A stretch of 64,000 bases of DNA from Zanthoxylum bungeanum (lineage: Eukaryota; Streptophyta; Magnoliopsida; Sapindales; Rutaceae): assembly GCA_019454045.1 (NCBI GenBank), contig SKCR01006555.1, forward strand, positions 23,524 through 87,523. Direction: 5' to 3'. Below the pieces are notes generated by a model. That model was not told where the DNA came from. It saw nothing but the letters and a program-made list of their open reading frames with translations, and made no database searches. The position numbers and the translations under genes were made by a program. Below, in pieces: positions 45,166 through 57,270 of this stretch (within the stretch, counting starts at the first letter, position 1; every line of letters starts with the position of its first letter).

Positions 45166-46885
45166 GTAATGTTCTCCAATGGTGCATGGTACAGTGAAAC
45201 TGCCAGGATCTTTCAACTTTGGGGGAAGTTTCCTCTGAATGATGGCATTGCATTCTTCTGTCAAAGCTACTGTCTCGTAATCTCTCAATCTTCGTTTTCG
45301 TGAAAGAATGTCTTTCATGAATTTTACATAGCTGGGCATTTGTTCCAAGGCTTCTGCAAATGGTATGTTAATGTGCAGTTTTTTGAAAATCTCCAAGAAA
45401 CGAGCAAACTGTTTGTCCAGTTTGTTTTTCTGAAGACGCTGAGGAAAAGGTGGTGGAGTGATCTGTTCTTTTTCTTTTTCATTTGCTTCTTTTTCCTCCA
45501 TCTGTGGAACTGCTTCTTTTGGAACTTCTTCAAGTGTTGCATTGATTCCAAAATCTTTGTTGATCTCAGTACCACTCTTTAATGTAATAGCTTGACATTG
45601 CTCATTCCCTCGGTTCCTTGGATTTGGTTCTGTGTTGCTGGGAAGATTACCTGGCAGTCTGTAACTCTGAGCATTGGCTAGTTGTCCGATTTGATTCTCC
45701 AATGCTTTGATGGAAGCTGATTGGCTCTGAATCATAGCTTCATATCTTTTTAATTGAGCTAACATCTCTGCCATCACTGGTTCATTTGTCTACTCCTGGC
45801 TTTTGTTCTGTTGCTGGAATCCAGGTGGTGGATAGTTCTTTTGCCCTGAATTGTTGCTTCATGAAAAATTAGGATGATTCCTCCACCCTGGGTTGTAGGT
45901 GTTGGAATATGGATTGTTCCCCTGTCTGTTGAAATTGTTGACATAATTCACCATCTATTCAAGTTGGTTTGGTTCTGGTGCTCCTCCATATGGTGAACTT
46001 GTGGATCCAGTGGTAAGAGTCTCCATGAATTTGCATATCTGATCCAGCTTGGTGTTGACTGCTGTATTGGTTCCAACTTCATAAATTCCTGCAATTCTTT
46101 GAATCATGCTCCTTTCTGTTGGCCATAAGGAATTGTTGTTGGCCATTTCTTCGATTAGGTCCCAGGCTTGATCTTCTCCTTTTGCCATCAATGCTCCTCC
46201 AGCAGCAGCATCGATTGTGGTTCTCATTAGTCCAGAAAGTCCATTATAGAAATTTTGGACTTGAAGCCATTTTGGAATCTCATGGTGAGGACATTTCCAG
46301 AGCAAATCTTTGTACCTTTCCCAAGCTTCGTAAAGGGATTCTGAATCTTGTTGTACAAAAGATGTGATGTCATTCCTCAGTTTTACTGTTCTGGCTGGTG
46401 GAAAGTACTTTGCAAGGAATTTGGTGGCTAGAGTGTTCCAAGTTGTGATGGAACCAGCTGGTAATGAATGTAGCAAAGCTTTAGCTCTGTCCTTCAAGGA
46501 GTATGGAAAAATACGCAGTCTCATTGCTTCTTCTGATGCTCGGTTGTAATTGAAAGTGCCGCAAACTTCCAGGAAGTTGCTGATGTGAGCATTAGGATCT
46601 TCAGTTGCATTTCCTCCAAACTGAACTGTCTTCTGAATCATCTGAATGCAAGTTTTGATGTCACCCGCATTTGCTGGTAAGGGAGGAAGTACAATACATG
46701 AAATGAGTCTATCAACACCGGAATGGTTCTATCTCGAATGGGTATTGGTGGTGCAACCTCCAAAGGTTCAGGTTCCATGTTGACTAAGCTTCTTGGCCTT
46801 CTCGGTTTTCCCTTCTCAACTGTCTGATGGTTCTTTCAATTTCTGGGTCAAGCGGTCGGAGTTCAAAGCTTCTGGTTCGTCTCAT
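45166..46885 (-). pseudogene. Athila-B gag
   Basis: ATG 46885 (MRRTRSFELRPLDPEIERT) is the likely start, preceded by an acceptor-like TTTTTGTGTTACAG. There is an early stop near 46780 and a 1-base loss near 46715. Frame 46641-45955 then holds the capsid domain (ILPYSL-like RIFPYSLKDRAKALLHSLP, WNTLATKFLAKYFPPART). In-frame stops occur at 45957, 45861 and 45792, after which the same frame runs into protease. Athila gag would form the particle; the C-terminus is Asn/Gln-rich and lacks a clear zinc knuckle. Confidence 0.87.
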
Positions 46886-46996
46886 GTAGTTTCTGAAAAC
46901 CTGTAACACAAAAACAAAAATAATAAGTAAAAAGAAATTAGATACAAGTAAAGGTATCTAACCTCTAAACTAATAGTAAAAGATAAATAAGTCCCC

Positions 46997-47015
46997 GGCA
47001 ACGGCGCCAAAAACT
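46997..47015 (-). promoter_or_regulatory. Primer-binding site of Athila-B (tRNA-Asp)
   Basis: On the minus strand TGGCGCCGTTGCCGGGGA starts a few bases inside the LTR end (GGTCA, then AGTTTT). It is an exact complement of the plant tRNA-Asp 3' end as I know it. Confidence 0.9.
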
Positions 47016-49080
47016 TGACCGGCGTAAACACACACGTATAACGCAAGCGCACGTATCGTTAAAGTAGTATAAAAAATATCGATCCCACGAGGACTTAATA
47101 TCTAATCTATTAATTTTATGAGTCAAATGATTACTAGTATCTAACAGGTTGTTTTTGATTGATTTGAAATGGTGACGATTCTAAATTTAAAAACAAGTAA
47201 ATAAAATTGTTCGAAAGTAGGTTTTAAGAAAATTCAATATTAAAAACTATCTAGGGTTGTGATTTCTTCCAATATCATTTTAAAGATGAAGTGGTTATTT
47301 TATGTTTGTGTAATAAATCGGTTTACTAACCTGGAACACTAAATTATGCAAAAGCCTATGTCGATGGTCAGACGCAAATACCCAGTTTAACCCAATTGAA
47401 CCATATGTCTATGTCAACCAAATTATCTGGATTCATTAAGTTTAAGTTCCAATTATGGCTACCCCCGCCCGACAGGTATATTCATATCATGTAAGGAAAT
47501 CTATTAAAGGGTTATCTATCCTCAAGGAAGATCGTGGCTATTAAGTCTAAGGATGAAACCTAAAATTCCTTTGTCAAGTTTATTTTAGATTTACCACATC
47601 AATCTTATTAGTGGCCAATTAACAAGACGCATTAAGCTTAAGACTTAATAAGTAAACCTTAAATTACCCAAACTATAATTAAACCCTTATAAACCGGTGA
47701 TATTGGATTTCATCACAACCCCAGATAACTGGCTTAGTTACGACACATATTTACGGGTAGTAAAAAAACTTAAATAAAATAAAAGACATAAAGTAAAATA
47801 CTGAAAATTAAATACTGAAAATTAAATGCTGAAAAGTAAATGCTGAAAGTAAATGCTGAAATTAAATACTGAAAATTAAATGCTGAAAAGTAAATGCTGA
47901 AAGTAAATTGCTAAAAAGTAAATTGCTGAAAAGTAAATTGCTGAAAAGTAAATAAAGTAAAATTACAATAAAAAAAATGTTGAGGTAAAAGGATCCACTT
48001 TTATTACTTCTATTTTAGATATCTCCCTTAATATAATATATTAAATTTGCATTATAATTACCAACCAGCCATATAGGCGGTATCCAGATTAAGTCAAATT
48101 AATAAATAATTACCACCGACCAATATGGCGGTATCCTCGTTAAGTCAGGTTTTAACTAGTTTATATATTATAATTAAGGGAGATTAATCTAAATATTAGT
48201 AATAAAAGTTTTACCTTTTACCCCAGCAAAGGGGAGTTACCTCCTCATTACTAAAAGTAAAAACTGAAAATTAAAGAAAGAAAAGTACTTTGCGTAAAAG
48301 TAAATTGCGGAAAGTAAAAACTGAAAAGTAAAGAAAAGAAAGTGCGAAAGCGGAAATTAATTACTGAAAGCTGTAAATAAACAAACAAGATACAATCTTC
48401 TTAGTATTCTTAAGGAATTCCTTAGAAGAAAGTATGAATTTACAAATGAAATGGCTTGGTATTTATAGGCAAAATTTTGCCTCCATCAAATCATCCACCA
48501 AATCAATTATTAATTGCTCCACTAATTGCTCCACCAAATCCATTATTAATTGTTCCACTAATTGGTTATCATGTTTGGTGGTGATTTGATAATTTTTATT
48601 ATTTATTAATTTATTTATTTTTTGCTTTGAAAATGATTGAAAATGACTTTAATAATTACACACAACACACTTCTGGATAGTTCATCAATTTCGGGCATGA
48701 AATCTTCAGAATTCGAAATTATTTCGTCTTTCAAAGTTGTAGACCTTTGAGTCTTCTTTAATCTGGAACTTGCATCAGCTCAATCCAATATCGGAGTAAA
48801 AAGTTATGCCCAAAATACGACAGATGCGTAAAACTGGAATTTCCAAAACTGCACTTCGTTAAAACGCCCTTTCAAGTTTCCAATCTCCAAAATTAATATG
48901 TCAAGTCCAATTTTTGCCCTTATTTGACCCACATTTCGTCCTAAAGGATTTCATTATGTCCCAATATTATTTTATCTGCAAAATAAACTAAAACACATCA
49001 AAACGTTCATCAAACCCGAGAAACTAAACAAAATATTAAGTAAAAGGGGCGGTAAATATTGATTTATTTTCCGCTCATCA
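47016..49080 (-). repeat. 5' LTR of Athila-B
   Basis: On the minus strand it starts TGATGAGCGG at 49080 and ends CCGGTCA at 47016, next to the primer site. It is collinear with 36635-38695. The differences I see are mostly 1-base gains or losses in A/T runs plus a few substitutions. Confidence 0.93.
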
Positions 49081-51090
49081 ACAGGAAAGAAACCGGGTTT
49101 CTCATTCCTGAAGATTTGGGGTTGCTGGGCATACGTCAAACATTTGGAAGGTACCAAACTAGAAGCCAATCGGATAAATGCCTATTTGTAGGATATCCTA
49201 GGGAAACCAAAGGATATTACTTCTATCACCCACAAGAGAACAAAGTATTTGTTTCTTTACATGCGGTTTTCCTTAATAAGGAACTCCTAAATGCAGTGAT
49301 AAGTGGGAGGAAAGTAGAACTCGATGAAAATCGAAGTGATACTGTCGATGGCACAGAATCCTTAACGGAACATGAATATTCTATCAGGGATGAGACTGTA
49401 CCACAATCTTTGAATACACAATGACCGCATAGGTCAGAGAGAGTCATAAAACAACCTGAGAGGTATGGGTTTCTGATCTCACCTCATGTGGATATTAATC
49501 TTATTGAGGTAGATGAGCCGGCTACGTATGAGGAAGCGATACAAGGTATCAACTCCGGTTTATGGCAAGATGCCATGAATTCCGAAATGGATTTCATGTA
49601 CACCAACCAAGTTTGGACACTAGTTGATGCACCAGAAGGCGTAAAGCCTATTGGATGGAAATGGGTCTTCAAGAGGAAGACTGACATGGATGGCAACATA
49701 TAAACGTACAAAGCTAGGCTTGTAGCGAAAGGGTATCGTCAACGACATGGTGTCGATTACGACGAAACTTTTTCACCCGTTACCATGATCAAATCCATTC
49801 GGATAATGCTTTCTATTGCTGCATATTTCGATTACGAAATATGGCAGATAGACGTCAAAATCGCTTTCCTTAACAGAAACCTTTTGGAGGATGTTTATAT
49901 GCAACGGCCTGACGGTTTTGCCATAAATAGACTTGCAAACAAGGTTTGTAAGTTAAATCGACCCATTTATGGATTGAAGCAAGCATCGCGTTCTTGGAAC
50001 CAACGTTTTGATGAGATCATAAAAGAATATGATTTTGTTCAAAACGAGTATGATCCTTGTGTATATAAGAAGGTTAGTGGGAGCGCACTGACATTCATTG
50101 TCCTTTACGTTGACGATGTATTGCTTATTGGCAATGACATTCCCATGTTAACGTCGGTGAAAGTTTGGCTTTCATTAAAATTCTCCATGAAGGATCTGGG
50201 AGAAGCAGCCTTTATTCTAGGAATAAATATCTACCGGGATAGATATAGAAAACTGCTTGGACTCTCCCAGAGCACGTACATTGACAAAGTGTTGAAGAGA
50301 TTCAACATGGATGAGTCCGAGAGGGGACTGTTTCCAGTGTCACATGGCATCACTCTATCTAAGGGCATGTGTCCTAAAACTCAAGATGAGAGAGACAACA
50401 TGAGTCGGATACCGTTCACCTCGGCAGTCGGATCAATCATGTATGCCATGATATGTACGCGACCTGATGTCTCATATGCTTTGAGCATGTGTAGTCGCTA
50501 TCAGGCCGATCCAGGTGATGGTCACTGGATGGCGGTTAAGAATATCCTTAAGTATCTTAGACGAACTAAGGATGCTTTCTTAATCTATGGAAATTGAGAA
50601 CTTGAGGTAACTAGGTATACCGATGCAAGTTTCCAAATCGATAAAGACGATTGTAAGTCGCAATCCGGGTACATATTTTGTTTGAATAACGGAGTAATAA
50701 GCTGGAAATCTTCCAAGCAAGAGACTGTTGCCGATTCAACAACAGAAGCAGAGTATATTGCTGCAGCTGAAGTAACAAAAGAGGCAGTTTGGATCCGTAA
50801 ATTCTTAATTGGATTAGGAGTAGTTCCGTTAGCAGCTGAGCTTGTTCCATTGTATTGTGACAATAATGGGGCTATAGCGTAGGCTAAGGAACCGCAGTCT
50901 CATCAACGATCCAAGCATGTTGTTCGACGTTTCCATCTGATTCGTGAGATCATATATCGTGGCGATGTGAAGATCGAGAAGGTCACATCAGAGGACAACA
51001 TTGCAGATCCGCTGACGAAAGCTATTCCTCAGCAAAAGTTTGAACGGCAAGTATATAGTTCAAGTATTATATGCTTGAGTGACTGGCTAT
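49081..51090 (+). pseudogene. Copia-2 pol, 3' part: integrase end, RT, RNase H
   Basis: After the ACAGG duplication the frame resumes where it broke off (GKKPGFSFLKIWGCW). A 1-base loss near 49165 shifts it. RT starts near 49590 (VKPIGWKWVF) and has a TAA at 49700 where Copia-1 has CAA. It then has IDVKIAFLN, the catalytic YVDDVLL near 50110, and RNase H with YTDASF and STTEAEY. Further stops are at 50595 (TGA) and 50879 (TAG). The protein ends SDWL at 51090. Confidence 0.9.
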
Positions 51091-51106
51091 AGGCCAAGTG
51101 GGAGAT
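51091..51106 (+). promoter_or_regulatory. Polypurine tract of Copia-2
   Basis: GGCCAAGTGGGAGAT immediately before TGTTAGAC is the same as in Copia-1. Confidence 0.85.
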
Positions 51107-53004
51107 TGTTAGACAATTATGACTCATAGCGTCACTATTTATAAAAAATATTGTGGTTTTTGTACAAATTAATTATGTAGCAATGAAATTGCATTTTATC
51201 ATTTTGTAATTTGATTACTTAATATATATATATATATGATAAAAGTCCATATGATTAGTTCCAGATTATAAGATATGAGACAATATCAATCCATAAAGGT
51301 TTAATCATTAAATATCCCCAGTCGTAGTATTATCGAGACTGGACATCGATAATGTGAAATAGACTAGTATTGCACTTGTGCGTGTTATGGAAGCGTAACG
51401 ACATAGTTCTCATATATTTAAGTATTGGATACTTATGCAAGTGTGATAGGAGGTTATGTTTACCGATGGTATGGAAACAGCTTCGCTCTGGATAGACCCC
51501 GCGGAATCCCATTGGTAGTATGAATATTTGTCTATGGGAATACGCATCAGGGTAGGTGTATTTGGTCTTAACCTGAGACTTACATCGCTAGTACTTGCGA
51601 CAATCAATATGTTTTGGTTTTGGTCGTCCAGGACTTTAACAGGTTATGTGTACGCCTCTTCTGGATTTATTGAGAATCGTAGTGTATTGGGTGTGATGTC
51701 AAGATGGAAGTATCACTTCAGTCATATGGAGATGATGATCACGCATGGATACAAAACTGGTTCTCTATTATGTTGCAACCATCGGGATAATATGACTTGG
51801 TCATGATTATCCGATTAAAGAGACTAATTGCTTGTAATTTGATATATGCTTCGTACGGGGCAGACACTATTCCAGCCTCAGGCCTTGCATGTGACATCTG
51901 ATAATGGATCGCTATACACAATACTACGTATACTACGCCTGATATAGATTATATATTCCATTAAGAATATTTCTGGAGAATTGGGTAGGCACGGTGCTTT
52001 GCTAGAAGCCAACCATGTCTCGTAAATCGGCAAAAATGTAGTACGAGGTACCTACGTGTTCGGATAGTCCGACGACCGAATTTACTGCCAACATATCCAG
52101 GGATCGTTTGGGTCACTTCCCGAAGATTCATCGATGACGTATGATTCGAACATAATTAATCTTGGATTAATTACGGAGATATTTTATTTGAGATAAAATA
52201 ATAATTGAAGAGAGAGAAACGATTAATTTGGAATTAATCGATAAAATTATATATTCGATATATTAAACGAAATTAGATTTCGATGCGGAATTAAAATTAG
52301 ATTTTAATTCGGGCTAACGAATTAATTTAGAGTTAATTCGCTAGCGATGTGAATAGTAATTTTGCTTGACATAATTATTTAATTAAATTTGATTTAATTA
52401 CATCGCAATGGAAAATTCGTTAATTCGGAATTAACGAACCCGAGCCCGGGATGTGTTTGCGAGGCCATTCCGATTTAGAATCAAGTGCGGCCACAAGTCA
52501 CATCGCATGTCAATCTAGTGATGGATGTCAAGTCACCTTTTTGGTGAGTGACAACTAGTCACTATTCATGATGGAGGTGGTTGTGAGCCTTTAATGCATT
52601 TTTGGCTCCAAAATTTGGTTCGACTTTTTGAAAGGCATATACCAAATTTTTGGAAAAAAGTTTTGTATTATGTTTTTAGAAAACTCTCTATCTCTCCCAA
52701 AAGCTCATTGTCGTGAGCTTCTCCACCAAGGAAAGGAAATTGTTTTCTTTCATCTCTTGCTAGCACATTCAAGAATCAATACAAGGTGATAGGGAAACCA
52801 ACCTTGGAGCTTGGAATCAAAAAGACAAAGCTTGGAGCTTGGACTTGGACCTTGGCCGAATACCATAAAGGATTCTTGGAGTTCATTTTTCTCTCAACAC
52901 ATCTCAAATCCGTTCAATGTAAGTGTGTTTCCGCCTCACTTCATTTGAGTATTCATTCTTTTCATTGCTTAAATATGATCTTGGGACTATATTAGAAACC
53001 AACA
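51107..53004 (+). repeat. 3' LTR of Copia-2
   Basis: It starts TGTTAGACAATTATG and ends AACCAACA, followed by the AGCAC duplication. It is collinear with 30484-32410. Confidence 0.93.
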
Positions 53005-54600
53005 AGCACGTGCGTCATCATCACGTTATCATGACGTCAGCCAATAATTCAGTCTAACGACACGTTATCACTTACATCATCATGACGTCAGCACAATCAT
53101 TCACTCTGCCGACACACGTCATTTCTTACGTCAGCATGACATCAGCGTCACTACACGCAAGCCTTCACGCGTCGCAACACCGAGCCAATAATTTCTACCG
53201 ACAGCCATGTGTCATCATCTCGTCAAACCACGTACACGCGTCAAATATCAACGGCGCGTTACGACTCACAAAGTTCCACGCGGCACGATGCGAAGGGCAA
53301 AATTTTACCTATAAATTGAGGCCGAATCAGAAGGAAAATTCATACATTCTTTTGGGGATTTCCTTAATAATACTAAAAAGATTGTATCTTTTTTGTTTAT
53401 TTACAACGTTCTTGCATTTAATTTTTATTTTAAGCATAAGATCTTTCTTTATTTTACTTTTTAGTATGAGGAGGTAACTCCCCTCTGCTGGGGTGAAAGG
53501 TTAAGCCTTTATTACTATAATTTAGATTAATCTCCCTTAGTTATAATATATAAACTATCTTAAAACCTGACTTAATGGGATACCGCCTTTATGGTCGGTT
53601 GGACTTAATTAAATTGATTTTAACCTGACTTAATTGGATACCGTCTTTATGGTCGGTTGGAATTAATAAAAAATCTGACTTAATAAAGATACCGCCTATA
53701 TGGTCGGTTGGTAATGTTATGCAAGTTTATATATTATAATAAGAGAGATATCTAAATTAGAAGTAATAAAAGTGGATCCTCTAACCCCCAGTATTTTATT
53801 TTATTGCTTTATTTTACCTTTTTAATTTCAAGTTTATTTTATGTCATTTTCTTTATTTAAGTTTTTAATAGTCATAGATATGTGTTGTAACTAAATACCA
53901 TATCTGGGATTGTGATGAATTCCAATATCACCGGTTTATAAGTTGGTTATTTTATGTCTTGGGTAATATATTGGTTTATTTATTGAACCTTAGTCTTAAT
54001 GCTTCTTGTTAACTGACCATTAATAAGATTGATTTGGTAAACTTAAAATGAACTTGGAAAAAGACTTTAGGTTTAGCCTTAGACTCAATAGCTCACGATC
54101 TCACCTTGGGTAAATGTCTCTTAGGTAGATTTCCTTACAGGATAGGAATATATCTGTCGGGCGGGGGTAACCATAATTGGAAATTAAACTTAATGAATTC
54201 AGGTAACTTGGTTAACATAGGAACATAGTTAATTGGGTTACTTTGGGTGTTTGCATCTGACCATCGGAAGAAGCTTTTGCATATTTTCATGTTCCAGGTT
54301 AATAAACTGATATATTGCACGAACATGAGATAATCACATCGTCTTTAAAATATATTGGAAGGATTCACAACCTAGATAGTTTCATAATATTGAATTTTCC
54401 TTAAATTTACTTCCGCACTATTTTATTTACTTGTTTCAGATAAAAATCATCATCTAACCAACAATCAATCAATTAGATACTCGTAAATATTTAACGTCAA
54501 AAATTGATAGCATAGATATTAAGTCCTCGTAGGATCAATACATTTTATACTACTTGAGCGATACGTGCGCTTGCGTCACGTGTGTGTGTACCACCGATCA
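53005..54600 (+). repeat. Athila-A 3' LTR, second part
   Basis: It begins with the AGCAC duplication and continues the LTR cut at 30483. The first 130 bases are packed with ACGT cores (see findings). From 53467 it matches the reverse of Athila-B LTR: GAGGTAACTCCCC, CCGCCT...GGTCGGTTGG units (53584, 53643, 53694) and GGCGGGGGTAACCATAATTGG (54160). It ends ATCA at 54600. Confidence 0.85.
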
Positions 54601-55195
54601 ACAGGCGGTAGCAAGATATGTCAATAACTGATCCAGATTTAAATCAAGTTTTAATCATTAGATTTCGATTTATTTATTATAATATAAGCGAGATTGATCT
54701 AAGTTTTCATTATAAAAGCTTCACCATTTACCCCAGTAAAAAGAAATTAGCTACTCATTTTGTAATTGAAAACACTTGTAATTTTATTACTGAAAGAAAA
54801 AGACATTACAGAAGCTTAAATAAATAAACACACAATACACTCTCTTCCCAAAAATCTATAGAGAATTCGGAAAGAAAGTATGAAAATTTCTTATTCCGGA
54901 AGCTTCAATTTATTGGCAAAAATTTGTCCACGCGTCGCGACGCTGCTGCCAGTTGTATACACGTGTCGAAATATTATGGTGTCGCGACGCGATGGGCGGT
55001 GCCCACGGTGTCTCTGTCTTCATGGGCGCATCGCGATACTAAGTCCTTTGCGCGTCGCAACACGCATGTTGATTTGCCGTTTTTGCCCTTTTCCAAGTCT
55101 AGTTTTTCCTGTCGAGCTTCCTAGCAGTATTTTACCTATCAAATAACAAAAATACACAATAAAACTATACAAAACATAATGTAAAATATTATTTC
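54601..55195 (-). repeat. Athila-C: old LTR remnant, - strand
   Basis: It resembles Athila-B LTR in the same orientation: AGGCGGTA at 54603, ACCATTTACCCCAGTAAAAAG near 54722, a run of TTACTGAAAG-type sequence and CTATAGAGAATTCGGAAAG. It shares CGCGTCGCGACGC (54931) with Athila-A rather than Athila-B. Athila-A seems to have inserted in its GGCGGTA block. The right end fades before the MULE at about 55200. Confidence 0.65.
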
Positions 55196-55228
55196 ACAGA
55201 TGTGCCAAATTAAGGGAATTAGTGTTAA

Positions 55229-57270
55229 ATGATTGATTTTTCGTATAATAAATATGCACTTTATAGTGTTCATCAATACTCTTATGTTCTAAATAAGAAC
55301 ATTTCAACTAGAATTAGAATTAGTGCTGTTTGTAAAGAAAGGTGCGGGTTTATGATTCATGCTTCTAAACTTAGGGACAACGTGACATTCCAAATTAAAA
55401 CATTCAACCGAGTCCATACTTGCCCAAGAAAGTTTCATAATAATTTTGTAAGTGCAAGGTATATTACAAATAGATATTTAGAGGGACAATCCTGATTGGG
55501 ATGTTAAAGCTATGCAGAAAAGAGTACAAAGGGAGGTTGATGCTGAAATATCTTTGGCCAAATGTTATAGAGCCAAAAGAAAAAGCTAGGGAAATAATCC
55601 AAGGAGAAGTACATTTGCAATATAAAAGACTTTATGATTTTATGGAGATTATGCGGGTTACCAATCCAAGGAGTTTGGTGAAAATTCAAACAGTGGTTTC
55701 AATTGAAGAAAAAAGGACTGAAGGGTCAAGTGATGATGGTAGGGGGTACCAAAAGAACTTATAGTTTTCCAGTACATGTACTTGAGGTTTGCAGCTTAAA
55801 AACAAGATTATTTTGCATGATTAAGGCCCATAGTAAGGTTAGATGATTGCGAGGGATGACAATGAGAATATATTCCCAATTGCAATTGGATGTGTTGATA
55901 CAGAAGGCAAAGCATTATGGTCGGTTCTTACAATTACATTTTGATGATTTTGATAGACCTGAAGAGACTGGTTGAGTTTTCATGTCTGATCAACAAAAGG
56001 TAATCAATTTCTTTCATTTGTTCTCATTTTATGTTTAGTTCATACACATAATTCGTTAACACATGTCTTTTAAATCTTTTGTTAGGGGTTGGTTGAAGCT
56101 TTTCGATATTTAATGCCAAATGTTGAACACAGATTTTGTGTCAAGCACATGTATGAGAATATGAAGTTGTCATACAAGGGATTTGAGTACAAGAAGCATT
56201 TATGGAGGGCTGCTGGAGCTGGTACAGTGAAGATGTGAGAGTTTCATATGAAAAAAATTAAAGGACTTTGATGAGAATTGTTATAAGAGGGTGTTGAAAC
56301 ATGATCCACAACATATGTGAATCATTTAATTTATATATCAAGTATACAAGAGAAATGAGGATTTTAAGTATGTTTGAGTGGATCCGGAAGAGATTAATGA
56401 AGATGTTTCATATTAAGCTTGATGGAATGATTAAATACAAATGGGGCATATGCCTAGATGTTTCATATTATGAGGTTGATTGTTATGACAATACAAGTGC
56501 GGATAATCTATATCAACAGACTTGTAGTTGCAAAATATGACATATTATAGGTTTTCTTCCATGAAAGCATGCCATTTCAGCCATATACATTAATAGGAAG
56601 GAGCCTAAGAAATATGTGCATCCATACTTTTCCAAGGCAACATACTTGGCAGTATAAATTAGCAATATCATACACCCTGTTCCTAGCCAAGATGAGTGAA
56701 AGAAGACCAATTAATTATCCTGATATTCATCCTTGGGTTGTCAAAAAACTCACAGGCAGACTAAAGAAAATGAGAATCAGAAAAGCTAGATGAAGCAGTA
56801 AATCCTTACAAGGTTTCTAGAACTGGAGGTATTATTGTGTGTGGGAATTGCAAGCAACTTGGTCACAATTCCAAAGGATGCAAGACTGCCATATCAAGTG
56901 AAACATCTTGGCAACGGAGAGTTAGAAAAGAAAAGAACAGGCAAAGATAACAAAATGATAGAGTCCATGTATATTGTGATTACAAGCTTATCATTCTTAT
57001 ATTAAGATTGTTCAAATTTAATGATATTTTTATTAATTTATTGTATGAGACCCTACCAGGAAAAGAGGGACACCAAAGAAAGATGTTACTAGTTCCTTAC
57101 AACCAATACCTGCCACTGGGGATAATATTCCTATATTTGATGAGGGTATGAGATCATACACACAACCAGAGCAAAGTTTTGTTGGAGAAAAACGAAGGAC
57201 AAAAGCTTCCAAGGTCAATTCATTCAAGCCATCAAGATTCAAAGCCACAAATACCAAAAGATGATGACAA
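55229..57270 (+). pseudogene. MULE (Mutator-like) transposase remnant
   Basis: The N-terminal MuDR DNA-binding-like domain is at 55229-55495 (RIRISAVCKERCGFMIHAS, FNRVHTC). The frame shifts there. 55501-55764 has CYRAKRKAREIIQGE-type wording and YKRLYDFMEIMRVTNP. The catalytic region follows near 55849-55930 (RDDNENIFPIAIGCVDTEG) and FMSDQQKG near 55980. A GT-AG intron at 55998-56084 splits that motif, and the next exon has MPNVEHRFCVKHMYENMK. 56301-56540 holds the CESFN block and SWIM-like residues. A zinc knuckle CGNCKQLGHNSKGC lies at about 56846-56885. Several stops and shifts make it inactive. No terminal inverted repeats were identified. Confidence 0.87.

Larger units (their letters stand above)
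36635..49080 (-). mobile_element. Athila-B: young Athila-type element with intact LOG ORF
   Basis: The element is about 12.4 kb on the minus strand, with LTRs of 2061 and 2065 bases that are nearly identical, a perfect 5-base target duplication, a tRNA-Asp primer site and a polypurine tract. Between them lie gag, protease, RT, RNase H, integrase, the Cys4 ORF and LOG. Gag-pol carries several frameshifts and three gag stops, yet both extra ORFs are open. The near-identical LTRs mean recent insertion. Confidence 0.95.
30484..53004 (+). mobile_element. Copia-2: full-length Copia element split by Athila-B
   Basis: Two collinear LTRs of about 1.9 kb, a 5-base target duplication (AGCAC), primer-binding site, leader, gag, protease, integrase, RT, RNase H and polypurine tract are all present. 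Removing Athila-B (36635-49080) leaves about 10.1 kb. Coding damage is modest: a few stops, several of them CAA/CAG to TAA/TAG or TGG to TAG as expected from methylcytosine decay, and a few frameshifts. Confidence 0.93.
21500..54600 (+). mobile_element. Athila-A: old Athila-type Gypsy element with extra ORFs, split by Copia-2
   Basis: Element parts are 21500-30483 and 53010-54600. In order: remnant of 5' LTR, primer-binding site for tRNA-Asp, gag, protease, RT, RNase H, integrase, an extra Cys4 ORF, a LOG-like ORF, untranslated tail, polypurine tract and 3' LTR. The RT-RNaseH-integrase order is Gypsy. The gag and pol wording and the tRNA-Asp primer site fit the Athila lineage. The element is heavily mutated. 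Its left LTR half was removed together with the far end of Copia-3, so its own target duplication cannot be verified. Confidence 0.88.

Noticed and set aside
51528..51806. 92-residue frame also found at 30899-31177 and in part at 6581 and (reverse) 20863-21081
   Set aside because: Its recurrence only reflects the shared Copia LTR; the frame is not open in all copies and shows no domain.
54600..54606. ACAGG following Athila-A, identical to the Athila-B duplication
   Set aside because: The left end of Athila-A is missing, the two elements are in opposite orientation, and ACAGG here fits the AGGCGGTA block of the Athila-C LTR; probably coincidence.
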